From the NCBI GenBank assembly GCA_021808485.1, contig JAKBBN010000002.1:1-64000 (forward strand): a DNA stretch of 64,000 nucleotides, in the 5' to 3' direction. The notes below the pieces were generated by a model. That model worked only from the letters and a program-made list of their open reading frames with translations. It made no database searches and was not told the origin of the DNA. Below are positions 63,687-64,000 of the stretch, piece after piece; position 1 is the stretch's first letter; the number at the start of each line of letters is the position of its first letter. The stretch comes from Planctomycetota bacterium. Its GTDB lineage: Bacteria; Planctomycetota; Phycisphaerae; WQYP01. The position numbers were made by a program, and so were the translations under genes.

Positions 63687-64000
63687 TCACACCACGGCTT
63701 CTTCATCCGCCATGCGCACCGCTTGGATAAAGCGCTCCATCAGCAAGGCGTCTTTTATTCCCGGCTCACCGGCGGTCTCCACCCCGCTGGAGACATCCAC
63801 TCCCCACGGCTGCACGCGGAGAACCGCATCACCGACATTTTCCGCGTTTAGTCCTCCCGCCAGAATCATCGGCGGCAGGCTGTCCATCCGTCCTTCGGCT
63901 GCCGCTTCCGCCAGCCAGGTCCAGTCAAATATCTGTCCAGTTCCGCCAATTTTGTCCGCGGCGAACGTATCAAGCACAATACCGTCCGGATGATAACCCA
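63687..64000 (-). CDS. trpF: Phosphoribosylanthranilate isomerase, C-terminal part
   Basis: The frame is open from the right edge. It reads GYHPDGIVLDTFAADKIGGT, GQIFDW, then ILAGGLNAENVGDAV and VDVSSGVETAGEPGIKDALL. LLDTF-x-x-x-x-x-GGTG-x-x-FDW and GVDVSSGVE-x-x-G-x-K-D are family blocks of the TIM-barrel enzyme that isomerises PRA in tryptophan synthesis. The N-terminal half lies outside the window. Confidence 0.93.
   Translation of the reverse strand, partial: GYHPDGIVLDTFAADKIGGTGQIFDWTWLAEAAAEGRMDSLPPMILAGGLNAENVGDAVLRVQPWGVDVSSGVETAGEPGIKDALLMERFIQAVRMADEEAVV

Noticed and set aside
1-64000. CRISPR arrays, rRNA, tRNA, prophage, replication origin
   Set aside because: No regularly spaced repeats, no rRNA-like blocks, no cloverleaf and no phage structural or dnaA-like genes were seen by eye.

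Overview
The window looks like a chromosomal segment of a free-living planctomycete, most likely of the Phycisphaerae type. No rRNA or other phylogenetic marker was compared, so this is inference. It rests on the combination of PEP-CTERM exported proteins, a type II pseudopilin-like protein of the kind common in planctomycetes, a XylR-type LacI/AraC hybrid regulator, tandem DUF4159 domains, GloVer tandem repeats, a PurS-PurL fusion, many orphan secreted or membrane proteins, and moderately high G+C with strong third-position bias. That bias also creates long antisense open frames, which are not annotated.

Layout. (1) 1-6480 is an accessory block on the minus strand. It holds the N-terminus of an IS transposase at the left edge, six orphan membrane or secreted genes (including two secreted beta-propeller-like proteins), two fragments of a decayed Rhs/YD-repeat gene, and three copies of a degenerate short intergenic repeat. 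(2) 6703-15138 is a plus-strand housekeeping run: GTP-dependent PEP carboxykinase, a glutaredoxin-like protein, a 4HBT thioesterase, an HI0933-type flavoprotein, prephenate dehydrogenase, and PurL carrying two PurS-like domains. (3) 15164-19180, minus strand: a LuxR-type regulator, a metallophosphoesterase, a Hanks-type kinase and a membrane-anchored PGRP/amidase-like protein that lacks its usual zinc ligands. (4) 20065-23810, plus strand: a membrane/helical protein, Fmt, and a secreted STN-like protein. (5) 23956-35779 is an envelope and polysaccharide region: PEP-CTERM proteins, a Tat-exported GH29 alpha-L-fucosidase, a HEAT-repeat protein, Lnt, a PhoD-like protein with altered metal ligands, a pseudopilin and a XylR regulator. 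(6) 35984-42477: Ogt, an acyl-CoA/AMP ligase, GlmS, and an EF-G-like GTPase. (7) 42556-51947: DUF4159 tandem protein, glutathione peroxidase, beta-helix protein, zinc-ribbon protein with a clear promoter and terminator, PH-like and B-box-like membrane proteins, and a large GloVer-repeat protein. (8) 52522-64000 is housekeeping: TPR-like protein, FchA-like cyclodeaminase, TadA, NrnA-type DHH phosphoesterase, RibF, a 2-oxo acid dehydrogenase E2, M42 peptidase, a membrane protein, NadK, a CbpA/DnaJ protein, and the C-terminal part of TrpF at the right edge.

No tRNA, rRNA, CRISPR array, prophage or replication origin was recognised. The most unusual parts are the Rhs graveyard with its repeat elements, the kinase/phosphatase/degenerate-PGRP cluster, and several enzyme-like proteins whose catalytic residues are changed.
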